From Alteromonadaceae bacterium M269 (lineage in GTDB: Bacteria; Pseudomonadota; Gammaproteobacteria; Enterobacterales; Alteromonadaceae), in contig SMNZ01000007.1 of the NCBI GenBank assembly GCA_004353515.1, forward strand, positions 310,001 to 374,000: a DNA stretch of 64,000 nucleotides, read 5' to 3'. Below the pieces are notes generated by a model. That model worked only from the letters and a program-made list of their open reading frames with translations, ran no database searches and had not been told where the DNA came from. The translations under genes and the position numbers were made by a program. This document shows, piece by piece, positions 54,948 to 63,815 of the stretch. Position 1 is the stretch's first letter. Each line of letters opens with the position of its first letter.

Positions 54948-56276
54948 ATGAATAAAAAGCTACTGCAGAAAAATAGTTACTTCTCGCTTGAAGGACGCTT
55001 AATAGCCATATTCTCTGTCGCTATAATGCTAGCTATCGCCACTACAGCACTTGTTTTCAGCCAAGTGGCTGAGTTGTGGGTTGCTAGCATAATCTCGTTG
55101 CTTCTTTCATTGCTGTTGGGCATTGCCCTGCTACGTCGCTTTATTCGCCCAATTAACAAAATCTTTGATGCGTTACTCGACAGTATGCAGAGTTTTAAAG
55201 ACAGTGATTTTAGTGTCAGCATCGCCAGCGACAGAAACGACGAGCTCGGCCAACTTGTCGACGCGCATAATGAGATTCGCGAAACCCTGAGACGCGAACG
55301 ATTAGAGCTCAATCAGAAAGAGCTGCTGTTGGACACAGTCAACCAAACAACTCCAATCGCTATGCTGCTGGTCAACGACAAACAACATATTACTTACAGC
55401 AATATGTCCGCTCGCAAGTTGCTCCGTCAAGGAAAGCTATTAGAGGGTTTAGACTTTAGCGAGCTTATCAACACGAGTATGCCATTTTTGGAAAATGCCC
55501 TTCGACAAAAAGCAGACGGTTTATTTTCAGTAGATCAACAAGGGGAAGTAGAAACCTATCACGTCAGTTGTCGGCAGTTTAGATTGCACGGACAGCCTCA
55601 TGATCTCTATCTTATCCGCGAAATGACACGTGAATTTAGTCGTCAGGAAGTCGCTACCTGGAAAAAAGTTATTCAGGTGATCAGTCACGAGCTTAATAAC
55701 TCGCTCGCACCAATTTCTTCACTAGCGCATTCCGGTCAACTCATTCTCGATACCAATCAAACAGAATCACTGCAGCAGCTATTTTCGACCATTGAAGAGC
55801 GTGCTACTTATCTCAAACAATTCATCGACGGCTACACGCAATTCGCCAAACTGCCATCACCCAATATCGAAACGGTTGATCTCGCAGACTATATACAAAG
55901 CATTATCGATATGACGTCAGCTCAAACAACGTCTATTCCCCAAAATACCGAAGTGAGGTTTGATCCTGCACAAATTCAACAAGTGCTTATTAATCTACTG
56001 AAGAATGCATCAGAATCCGGTAGTCCAAGCGACGAAATAACATTAGAGGCAACGCTAAAAGCAAATCAACTAATTATCCAGGTCAATGATAAGGGCAAAG
56101 GCATGAGCGCCGAAGAGCTGCACAATGGGCTCCTGCCCTTCTACTCAACTAAACCCACAGGCAGTGGCCTTGGTTTGCCCTTGTGTCGAGAAATTATCGA
56201 AGCACATGATGGCAGGATACAGCTCAATAATCGCCAAGGTGGCGGGCTGAATGTCTGCTTGGTGATTCCGCAATAA
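54948..56276 (+). CDS. Membrane histidine kinase, partner of the sigma-54 regulator
   Basis: 442 residues. Two membrane helices (about 16-36 and 44-62) with almost no periplasmic loop, a HAMP-like segment (63-120), a PAS-like region (about 125-225), phospho-acceptor His247 in VIQVISHELNNSLAPISSLAH, and HATPase motifs LINLLKNASESG, DKGKGM and GSGLGLPLCREI. The missing periplasmic domain suggests it senses a signal in the membrane or cytoplasm, as in BceS-like envelope-stress kinases. It lies 56 bases after the regulator gene and is the last gene of the efflux operon. Confidence 0.92.
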   Translation: MNKKLLQKNSYFSLEGRLIAIFSVAIMLAIATTALVFSQVAELWVASIISLLLSLLLGIALLRRFIRPINKIFDALLDSMQSFKDSDFSVSIASDRNDELGQLVDAHNEIRETLRRERLELNQKELLLDTVNQTTPIAMLLVNDKQHITYSNMSARKLLRQGKLLEGLDFSELINTSMPFLENALRQKADGLFSVDQQGEVETYHVSCRQFRLHGQPHDLYLIREMTREFSRQEVATWKKVIQVISHELNNSLAPISSLAHSGQLILDTNQTESLQQLFSTIEERATYLKQFIDGYTQFAKLPSPNIETVDLADYIQSIIDMTSAQTTSIPQNTEVRFDPAQIQQVLINLLKNASESGSPSDEITLEATLKANQLIIQVNDKGKGMSAEELHNGLLPFYSTKPTGSGLGLPLCREIIEAHDGRIQLNNRQGGGLNVCLVIPQ

Positions 56277-56532
56277 GCTATCTTTAAGCCTGCAAAAATA
56301 ATTAAACACCAATTACGGAACAGTAACGCCGTCGCTAAATTTGCGCCCATTATTAGGCATAGCCCAACAATAAGCACCAAAAATAAACTCTCATACCTAC
56401 CTTACAGTCAGTATAAAAACCAACCAAACACAGAAAGTATTTACAGAAAACTTTTTACCTGTCGATAAGGTTTTACCTCGTGGTTTTGAGGTTTTTCAAA
56501 ATTCATCAATCAGGAAAAGTAAAGGAGTGAGT

Positions 56533-57171
56533 ATGAAGCGTTCTGTAAATGGTCTTATCGGTGTGATCTTAGTGCTAATATCAAATGTGTCCTTCGCTGG
56601 CTTTATCGAAGCTACTTTCGATAATGGCAATGAAGGTTTTCGGCTCTCGGGAGATGCAACAACATCCTTTGCACAGTTCTCTTCCTCTGGATTTATCTTT
56701 GCAGTCGATAGGGCTCTGGGTGGTAACCAGTTTTTTGAGGCGCCAGCTCAATTTTTAGGGGATTTATCAGGTGCTTTTAATCAAACACTAAGTTTTGACT
56801 TAAATTTCACTGGTTCAGGTGCAATATTAGCCAGTGCTGCGAATATATTTACCATTTTCAGTGGGACAGATTCTATTCAGTTTGTCGATAATTTCCCTTC
56901 TAGAGGAGTATTTAGAACCTACGAAGCAGTGCTAAATGAATCGCAAGGGTTCAGATCTTCAGAAGGAGGATTGGCAACTGATGCGTTTATTCAACAAGTG
57001 CTTTCGGATGTTACAAGAATTAGAATTCGCGCAGAGTTTATCAATGGTGTTGATACAGTCCGATTGGATAATTTCCGTATAGGCGTAGTCCCAGAACCAA
57101 ACGGTTTGCTGGTGATGGGCTTGGTATTATTTGCTATCGCTCGATTTGCAAGACGCAGCAAGAAAAGCTAA
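56533..57171 (+). CDS. PEP-CTERM-sorted exported protein
   Basis: 212 residues from ATG 56533 (GGAG five bases upstream; a GTG at 56527 is less likely). Signal peptide VNGLIGVILVLISNVSFAG, a beta-rich body (ATFDNGNEGFRLSGDATTSFAQF), and the C-terminal sorting signal VPEPNGLLVMGLVLFAIARF followed by ARRSKKS: PEP box, one membrane helix, basic tail. Such proteins are processed by an exosortase and often go to the cell surface with exopolysaccharide. No exosortase gene is in the window. Function of the body is unknown. Confidence 0.75.
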   Translation: MKRSVNGLIGVILVLISNVSFAGFIEATFDNGNEGFRLSGDATTSFAQFSSSGFIFAVDRALGGNQFFEAPAQFLGDLSGAFNQTLSFDLNFTGSGAILASAANIFTIFSGTDSIQFVDNFPSRGVFRTYEAVLNESQGFRSSEGGLATDAFIQQVLSDVTRIRIRAEFINGVDTVRLDNFRIGVVPEPNGLLVMGLVLFAIARFARRSKKS

Positions 57172-57303
57172 ACCAAAGACCTTTCTAGAAAAAGGCTATC
57201 ACACACAGTGCCGTAAATATTTCTATTGAGCATCGAAGTGAAATATAGTCTTTTTCTCTTAACTTAGTTCAGTTTCCAGCTCTAAATAGTCGAGCTGCCA
57301 AGA

Positions 57304-58557
57304 TTAAACCAATAAATGTCTCATATCTGGCAGGTACTTCTCAGCACTACCGGTATTGAAACAAACAACTAGGTCATCTTCAGTCACTAAACCTTGCGCT
57401 TTAGCTTCAGTTAATGCTGCGACAGTGGCCGCACCTTCTGGGCTAATCCACATATTGTACTGGCGATAAATACCCGTCGTATGTTCGGCAATGGCTTCTT
57501 CACTGACTGCGATAGCACCGCCGTTACTTTCACGCAAAACACCAAGCACAGCTTTATGACCAACACCACCTGGAACGTTCAATCCAGTCGCTAATGTCTC
57601 GCCGCCATCAGTAGCAATTGAGTCATCAAGACCTTTAACAAAACCATCCACAACCGGCGCATTAGCATCACTTTGGATAGCGATAATTTTCGGCCTATGG
57701 CTACCAATAACGCCGATTTGCTCAAGCTCGTCGAAGGCTTTCCACATACCGAGTATGCCTGTCCCGCCACCCGTTGGATAAAGAACAACATCTGGCAGTT
57801 TCCACTCTGCCTTTTTACCTGGCCACGGTTCAGCCAACTCCAAGCCCATGGTCTTTTTACCTTCAATACGCCAGCCCGGTTCTTGGAATGTTGCGCAGTT
57901 AAAGAAACCTTGAGGAAGATAAGTTTCCTTCATCAAGGCACCTGCTTCACGGATGGTGCCTTTGACCAGCGCTATATCAATACCGTCATAGATTTTGCTG
58001 TATGCGGCAACTTTACCCATGATAGGCATAGGTGTGTCGTCTGGCATGATAACGGTTACATTAAAGCCATGCTTAACACCGTATTCGCTGAGAGAGTCAC
58101 CGGCATTACCTTGCGTTGGAACAACAAGGTTTTCTAAACCATAGTATCTCGCCATAGAAGCAACCATGGCCATTCCGCGGTCTTTAAAGCTGCCCGTGGG
58201 GTTAGCGCCATAACCTTCATAAGGTTGCCCTTCGTCTTTGATCAATACATTCAGGCCTAGGTCCTTAACCAATGGATAGTCTGCAATATCCACAACGGGC
58301 GTATGACCTTCGCCTAAAGTAAGTACATACTCTTTTTGATCATCATTAGCGATATCGAAAGGTAGAAGAGGTCCAAATCGCCACATAGATTTCTCTTCAG
58401 GGCGATACCAGCTCATATCGGGGAAGTCTTTTTTGATACTTGCTGTGTCTAGTATTAACTTAACTGGACGATTATCTTTTGGGCAAAGATTCATAGGCTG
58501 TTCAACAGAATACTCTGTGCCACAATCCGTGCATTTCCAATGTTTCACATATTGCAT
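57304..58557 (-). CDS. thrC: Threonine synthase-like PLP enzyme
   Basis: 417 residues. An N-terminal zinc-ribbon-like piece (CTDC at 9-12, C25) precedes the PLP fold: the Schiff-base lysine 125 in NPTGSFKDRGM, then VVPTQGNAGDSLSEYG, TGGGTGILGMWKAF and VCFNTGSAEKYLP. This matches threonine synthase, which converts phosphohomoserine to threonine, of the cysteine-ribbon type found in some bacteria and archaea. The gene is not in a thrAB operon; it stands alone and divergent from a TonB receptor. A related PLP lyase specificity cannot be excluded. Confidence 0.82.
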   Translation of the reverse strand: MQYVKHWKCTDCGTEYSVEQPMNLCPKDNRPVKLILDTASIKKDFPDMSWYRPEEKSMWRFGPLLPFDIANDDQKEYVLTLGEGHTPVVDIADYPLVKDLGLNVLIKDEGQPYEGYGANPTGSFKDRGMAMVASMARYYGLENLVVPTQGNAGDSLSEYGVKHGFNVTVIMPDDTPMPIMGKVAAYSKIYDGIDIALVKGTIREAGALMKETYLPQGFFNCATFQEPGWRIEGKKTMGLELAEPWPGKKAEWKLPDVVLYPTGGGTGILGMWKAFDELEQIGVIGSHRPKIIAIQSDANAPVVDGFVKGLDDSIATDGGETLATGLNVPGGVGHKAVLGVLRESNGGAIAVSEEAIAEHTTGIYRQYNMWISPEGAATVAALTEAKAQGLVTEDDLVVCFNTGSAEKYLPDMRHLLV

Positions 58558-58728
58558 AAGTAACCTTCAAAAATGAGCAATAAAAAGCTGGCGGTTTTAT
58601 AGCATAGTTGTTAATTCGACCAAATGCCCTGACTACAACCCGTCTAGTTCAAGCGTAAAGAAGCAAGCGCAGTCTTTACGAAATGCTACTAATTTAATCT
58701 ATTTTCCATCCTAGTAGTTAAAGCTCGC

Positions 58729-58749
58729 TTGATGCAAAATATGCATCAA
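58729..58749. promoter_or_regulatory. Palindrome upstream of the TonB receptor gene
   Basis: TTGATGCA (58729-58736) and TGCATCAA (58742-58749) form a perfect 8-bp dyad with a 5-base spacer, centred about 80 bases before the receptor start and about 180 bases from the thrC start. The pattern does not look like a Fur or Zur box. A regulator of receptor expression may bind here; this is inferred from position. Confidence 0.5.
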
Positions 58750-58818
58750 CCTCTTTTAAACACCGTATTCGACTAAATCATCTTGAATACTGATTCATCG
58801 CATTGCTCGAGACCTTGA

Positions 58819-60876
58819 ATGAAAAAAACGACAATCGGAACACTTGCTTTATTTCTATTGCCTATCCACACAACCCTAGCTGCAGAAGATGCAACCGCTG
58901 AAGAAGCCGAAGAATCTCAACTGGAAACCATCGTCATCACCGCTAATCGAAGCGACACGCAGCTATCTGATGTCATCGGTAATGCCAGTCAACTCCTGTC
59001 TGAAGAACTTGCGGATATTGGTCAGATACATGTCAATGAATCGCTTATCCGTGTTCCGGGCACATGGATAAGCCGCGGCAATGGTCAAGAGCATCTAACC
59101 GCCATTCGTTCCCCCGTATTAACGGGTGCCGGAGGCTGTGGTGCATTTTTCATTGCGCAAGATGGCATTTCATTGCGTGGCCCTGGTTTCTGCAATGTGA
59201 ATCAGCTATTTGATGTCAATACAGAGCAAGCAGGTGCTATCGAAGTTATCCGTGGCCCAGGTAGTAGTTTGTATGGCTCCAATGCCGTGCATGGCATTAT
59301 CAATGTTATTACACCGGATGTTTTTACGAGTCAGGATTATCTCGGGTTCGACGCTGGTCCTCATTCATACTTCAGAGGTAGTCTTGGTTTATCACATAAA
59401 ACCGACAACCAAGCCTTTGGTGTTTTCGGTAACGTCACTAATGACGGCGGCTACAAGGATGAAAGTGGCTTTGATCAACAAAAGTTTGATTTTATCCACC
59501 AAATCACTAGCGGTGATTACAATATAAAATCAGTGTTGTCTGTCGCTAATCTCAATCAGGAAACAGCAGGTTTTATCGAAGGTTTTGAAGCTTTTAGAGA
59601 TGAATCACGCAAGCGAGAGAATCCAAACCCCGAAGCTTTCCGCGACAGCAAAGCGGTTAGAGGTTACAGCCGTATAGAGAAAGTCATTAATGACAACAGC
59701 AGCTTTTCTATCACACCTTATTTCCGTTATACGGATATGCGCTTTATTCAGCACTTTGTCCCTTGGCAGCCCATCGAAGAAAACGGCCAACGTAGTTTAG
59801 GCGTTCAGGGACAATACCGCCTGACTCGCAATGACGTTGAATATAGCTTTGGGCTAGACATCGATCTTACTGATGGCTTTTTGACTGAAGAGCAATTTAT
59901 TGATTTTTCACCGAATATTCCTATCGGCGATCACTACGATTACGACGTACTAGGTACTACCATATCACCTTATGTGAATGTTGATTGGGTACTAAGTGAC
60001 AGAACCCGCTTAAATGCAGGTGTTCGTTACGACTACACGGATTACGATTACGACAACAACCTAAGTACAGGCTCTGCTTGTGCACCAGAAGTCACAAACT
60101 GTCGATTTATACGCCCAGAGTCACAAACCCGCAGCTTCAATAACTTCTCTCCTACTTTGGGGATTACCCACGAATGGCGTACTGAGCAGTTGCTTTATGC
60201 AAAGGCTTCTCGTGGCTTCAGAGCTCCACAGGCAACCGAGTTATTCAGGCTACAACAAGGACAAATCAGTGCTGATTTAGATTCCGAAGAGCTTACAGCG
60301 TTCGAGCTCGGATTCAGAGGACAAGCCGCTGCACTGTTCTACGATGTCGCCCTTTTCCTTCAGGATAAAGATAACTTTATCTTCCAGGATACAAACCGCC
60401 AAAACGTCAGTAACGGTGAAACGCGCCATCGCGGTGTCGAACTAGATTTGCGCTATCAAATTACCCCAACCTTCGATGCTAGCTTTAGTGGTACTTTTGC
60501 TCGACATACCTATGAAAACAATATTCTTATCAGCCGTACAACCAACATCAATGGCAATGATATTGATACCGCTCCGAGACGCATTACGAACTTCCGTTTA
60601 GGTTGGCAAGCAACGGAAGATATTCGTACTGAATTGGAATGGATTAACTTAGCGAGTTATTACCTCAATCCTGAAAATACGGCAGAGTATGATGGACATA
60701 ACCTAGTGAACTTGAGAACACATTGGCAGACGAGTGAGCGCATCCAGCTATCTGCACGCATTACCAATCTAACCGATACCGACTATGCTGAACGAGCTGA
60801 CTTTGGTTTCGGTAACTTCCGCTATTTTGTCGGAGAGCCTCGTTCATTATATGTCAGCGTTCGCTATTCTTTATAA
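58819..60876 (+). CDS. TonB-dependent outer-membrane receptor
   Basis: 685 residues. Signal peptide TIGTLALFLLPIHTTLAA, TonB box-like ETIVITANR (about 36-44), plug domain (ESLIRVPGTWISRGNG, FCNVNQLFDVNTEQAGAIEVIRGPGSSLYGSNAVHGIINVIT), then a 22-strand-type barrel ending in a terminal aromatic strand (RSLYVSVRYSL, final residue Leu after a Tyr/Phe-rich strand). It imports a siderophore, cobalamin or another large ligand with TonB energy. The two cysteines in AGGCGAFFIAQDGISLRGPGFC of the plug are notable. No ABC importer is next to it, so the ligand cannot be guessed. Confidence 0.9.
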   Translation: MKKTTIGTLALFLLPIHTTLAAEDATAEEAEESQLETIVITANRSDTQLSDVIGNASQLLSEELADIGQIHVNESLIRVPGTWISRGNGQEHLTAIRSPVLTGAGGCGAFFIAQDGISLRGPGFCNVNQLFDVNTEQAGAIEVIRGPGSSLYGSNAVHGIINVITPDVFTSQDYLGFDAGPHSYFRGSLGLSHKTDNQAFGVFGNVTNDGGYKDESGFDQQKFDFIHQITSGDYNIKSVLSVANLNQETAGFIEGFEAFRDESRKRENPNPEAFRDSKAVRGYSRIEKVINDNSSFSITPYFRYTDMRFIQHFVPWQPIEENGQRSLGVQGQYRLTRNDVEYSFGLDIDLTDGFLTEEQFIDFSPNIPIGDHYDYDVLGTTISPYVNVDWVLSDRTRLNAGVRYDYTDYDYDNNLSTGSACAPEVTNCRFIRPESQTRSFNNFSPTLGITHEWRTEQLLYAKASRGFRAPQATELFRLQQGQISADLDSEELTAFELGFRGQAAALFYDVALFLQDKDNFIFQDTNRQNVSNGETRHRGVELDLRYQITPTFDASFSGTFARHTYENNILISRTTNINGNDIDTAPRRITNFRLGWQATEDIRTELEWINLASYYLNPENTAEYDGHNLVNLRTHWQTSERIQLSARITNLTDTDYAERADFGFGNFRYFVGEPRSLYVSVRYSL

Positions 60877-60944
60877 CGAGTAAATTGAATCAAATTTAGC
60901 AGGGGCTTCTCTCTCCCTGCTAAATTCAAACTAGCTGTTTAGCC

Positions 60945-61496
60945 TTAGCCTCCTATAAGTTTCTCAAAATCAGGATGCTTCACAACTTCAGCAATTAGCG
61001 ACTGAACAGCAGGAGCAAATGCTTGAGCAACATTTTGACATGCGCCATAAGCAGAAAAGCTTGTTTTAAATGGATGTTCAATCTCAACTGTATATCCAGC
61101 AGACTTATTGGAAGCAACCGTTAAGTTCAGTTTCCAACTTGCAGGCGATACAGAACTAAACGACAAAGAATTCAAATTCCCAGTAATCTCAACATCACTT
61201 GCAGCATCATAAGCTTTCGCCATGAACAATTCTGTTTGCATAGCTTCTTTAATAAACTGTGCTTGAGTCTTACCAGGCGACACATCAACGGGGCCATTTA
61301 ATCGGCAGGTTAATGAGCCTACATCTTTATTCTCAGAAAACTCTCCCAAACGCACTAAGTTACCACTCTTAGATACTTTACTTTGCATACTAAGAACGTT
61401 TTCTGTTGAAGCACTATAGGGAAGTGAAGTTACTGTTTCGCACCCTGAAAGGGCAACCATTGAAGCAAAAAGTGTAGCAATGACCTTCTTTTTCAT
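60945..61496 (-). CDS. Lipoprotein of unknown function
   Basis: 183 residues with a lipoprotein signal (MKKKVIATLFASMVALSGCET, lipobox LSGC) and a beta-rich mature part (DVEITGNLNSLSFSSVSPASWKLNLTVASNKSAGYTVEIEHPF). It ends near QNVAQAFAPAVQSLIAEVVKHPDF, a helix. Four cysteines or fewer, no enzyme motif. It lies convergent with the TonB receptor gene and divergent from aguA. No family recognised. Confidence 0.6.
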   Translation of the reverse strand: MKKKVIATLFASMVALSGCETVTSLPYSASTENVLSMQSKVSKSGNLVRLGEFSENKDVGSLTCRLNGPVDVSPGKTQAQFIKEAMQTELFMAKAYDAASDVEITGNLNSLSFSSVSPASWKLNLTVASNKSAGYTVEIEHPFKTSFSAYGACQNVAQAFAPAVQSLIAEVVKHPDFEKLIGG

Positions 61497-61646
61497 TCCT
61501 TTTCCTTTATTTATTATATTATGATTTTTAAAATACCCCTCAACCTGAGAAGCAAGCTAGTTTGTCTTATATTTATCTAGCTCTATCGATTTTTGCACAA
61601 CTAACAAAGATTTGTCCAAGCTTTTAATATTGCTCGAGTACCTCAA

Positions 61647-62717
61647 TTGACCACTGACAACAAAAAACTATATCCCGAATGGGCTGAACAAGAGGCCGTC
61701 ATTCTTGCTTGGCCCGACAAACATACTGATTGGGCTCCTTGGCTTGAAGAGGCTCGCCAAAGTTACGCACAATTGATTCAACAACTCAATGATGCAGGCA
61801 CCGGTGTTCTGCTATTGATGCGAGCTGAAGAAGTTTCAGTAGGCCAAGCATTTCTTGAAAACCTAAGTATAGAAAAACCAAAGGTCCTTATCATTCCTGC
61901 GGACTACAACGACACCTGGACAAGGGATTACGCCTTTCTGACTTGTGAGAGCCAAAATGGCAATCAGCCTATCGAGTTTGTTTTTAACGGCTGGGGTAAC
62001 AAATTTGATGCCTCAAAAGACAATCGAATTAATCAAAATACATTAGGCCGATTGTGCCAGAACGAACTCAAGTCATCAGATGTTGTTGCCGAAGGGGGTG
62101 CATTGGAAATTGATGAGCAAGGGCATTTGCTATCGACTGCATCATGCTTATATAACCCCGAACGCAACGGTAGCCTTGATTACGACAACTACCAGCAAGA
62201 GTTTCAATCCATGTTAGGTGCTGAACTGTTCACTGTTTTACAACATGGTGAGTTGGAAGGTGATGATACAGACGGTCATATAGATACACTCGTAAGATTC
62301 ACACCTGATCAGGGCTTAGTTATACAGTCTGCATTTAACCGCCTTGAAGATAGTCACTTCGAGGATTTAACGGCTTTGGTAGCTGAATGCAGAGAGCAGT
62401 TCCCTCAACATAAGATTTATGAACTTCCTCTGCCTTTAGTTCACAATAAAGATGGAGAGAGACTCCCAGCCTCTTATGCAAACTTTTTAATCAGCAATCA
62501 GCATGTCTTCTGCCCTGTTTATAATCAACCAGAAGATAAAGAGGCATTGAACGTCATTCAACAAGCTTTCCCGTCCTATAAAGTGGTTGCGATTGATTGC
62601 TTGGCGATTGTTCAGCAATTTGGTAGTTTGCACTGCATTACCATGCAGGTTCCAACTGGCACCCTCAAACAAGAAGTGTTGGAGCAAATGAATCAGGGGA
62701 TTACATGCCTAGCTTAG
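61647..62717 (+). CDS. aguA: Agmatine deiminase
   Basis: 356 residues with the agmatine deiminase pattern: YPEWAEQEAVILAWPDKHTDW, YNDTWTRDYAF, VAEGGALEIDEQG, GDDTDGHIDTLVRF and the catalytic Cys330 in FGSLHCITMQVP. It hydrolyses agmatine to N-carbamoylputrescine. The start is a TTG at 61647 (CTCAATTGACC); no ATG is available nearby in frame. The ribosome site is weak. It overlaps the N-carbamoylputrescine amidase gene by 13 bases, so the two enzymes of the agmatine-to-putrescine route are translated together. Confidence 0.93.
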   Translation: MTTDNKKLYPEWAEQEAVILAWPDKHTDWAPWLEEARQSYAQLIQQLNDAGTGVLLLMRAEEVSVGQAFLENLSIEKPKVLIIPADYNDTWTRDYAFLTCESQNGNQPIEFVFNGWGNKFDASKDNRINQNTLGRLCQNELKSSDVVAEGGALEIDEQGHLLSTASCLYNPERNGSLDYDNYQQEFQSMLGAELFTVLQHGELEGDDTDGHIDTLVRFTPDQGLVIQSAFNRLEDSHFEDLTALVAECREQFPQHKIYELPLPLVHNKDGERLPASYANFLISNQHVFCPVYNQPEDKEALNVIQQAFPSYKVVAIDCLAIVQQFGSLHCITMQVPTGTLKQEVLEQMNQGITCLA

Positions 62718-63613
62718 CACCAAAGAAAACTTTGAATGTTGGCCTCGTTCAACAAGCCGTCGCAGATAACAACAAACAGACAAACTGGCAAAAGAGTGCA
62801 AATTTTGTCAGGGAATTAGCAGCACAAGGCTGCGAACTGATATTGCTACAAGAGCTTCACAGCACTCTGTATTTCTGCCAACAAGAAGATGTCGATGTTT
62901 TCGATTTGGCAGAAACTATTCCGGGCGAAGCAACTGACTTTTTCGGTGCCCTAGCCAAAGAGTTAAATATTGTGTTGGTCACTTCATTATTCGAAAAGCG
63001 TGGTTCTGGCCTGTATCACAATACCGCTGTGGTTTTTGATCGTCAGAAAGGTATCGTTGGTCAATACAGGAAGATGCATATCCCAGATGATCCGGGTTTC
63101 TACGAAAAATTCTATTTTACACCGGGTGATACAGATGGTTTCAAACCCATCGACACCAGCGTAGGTAGACTAGGTGTTTTGGTTTGCTGGGATCAATGGT
63201 ACCCAGAAGCTGCAAGATTAATGGCGATGGCTGGTGCCGATATTCTCTTTTATCCAACAGCAATCGGCTGGGATAAGAATGACACCGCTGATGAGCAAAA
63301 GCGCCAATGCGATGCCTGGCAAACAATCCAACGCTCACACGCAGTGGCTAACTCAGTACCCGTGATTGTTGCTAATAGAACCGGCTTTGAAGCGTCGCCA
63401 ATTGACGGAGATCCGGGCATAGAGTTTTGGGGACACAGCTTTTTTGCAGGCCCACAAGGAGAGGTTTTAGCACAAGCCAGCAACGACAAAGAAGAAACTC
63501 TGATGGTCACTTTGGATATGGATAGAACCGAAAATATTAAGCGTATATGGCCCTATTTCCGCGATAGGCGCATTGATGCCTACGGTGATTTAACCAAGCG
63601 TTGGCGGGATTAA
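62705..63613 (+). CDS. aguB: N-carbamoylputrescine amidase
   Basis: 302 residues of the nitrilase superfamily with the catalytic triad Glu50 (LILLQELHSTLYFC), Lys123 (YRKMHIPDD) and Cys161 (LVCWDQWYPEAARLMAMAGADILFYPTAIGW). It cleaves N-carbamoylputrescine to putrescine, carbon dioxide and ammonia. It overlaps aguA by 13 bases and completes the two-step putrescine route. Motif order and length are typical. Confidence 0.93.
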   Translation: MPSLAPKKTLNVGLVQQAVADNNKQTNWQKSANFVRELAAQGCELILLQELHSTLYFCQQEDVDVFDLAETIPGEATDFFGALAKELNIVLVTSLFEKRGSGLYHNTAVVFDRQKGIVGQYRKMHIPDDPGFYEKFYFTPGDTDGFKPIDTSVGRLGVLVCWDQWYPEAARLMAMAGADILFYPTAIGWDKNDTADEQKRQCDAWQTIQRSHAVANSVPVIVANRTGFEASPIDGDPGIEFWGHSFFAGPQGEVLAQASNDKEETLMVTLDMDRTENIKRIWPYFRDRRIDAYGDLTKRWRD

Positions 63614-63723
63614 AGCTATACTCTTCATCTTTTAAACTGCACAAGTGAAGCCAACACTCGTGCATTTCCAATGATTTTCGGGGTGTATTAGTCGGCTGTC
63701 ATAAAAGCACTTTCCCTCAGCCC

Positions 63724-63793
63724 TGTAGGAGCAGCACTTGTGCGCGAGGAGCGATAGGCTTAAGATTTTTCGCGGATAAATCCAGCTCCTACA
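63724..63793. repeat. REP-like element, copy 4
   Basis: Left arm TGTAGGAGCAGCACTTGTGC with CGCGAGG, right arm ATCCAGCTCCTACA preceded by TTCGCGGATAAA. Outer 9-bp arms are exact inverses (TGTAGGAGC and GCTCCTACA). It is the same family as the elements at 12446-13169 and fills the gap between aguB and the convergent gene at the window edge. Confidence 0.8.
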
Positions 63794-63815
63794 CAAAAAC
63801 AGCAACCTTGCAGGG

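Noticed and set aside
57673-58137. Plus-strand ORF of 154 codons
   Set aside because: Antisense shadow of the threonine synthase gene.
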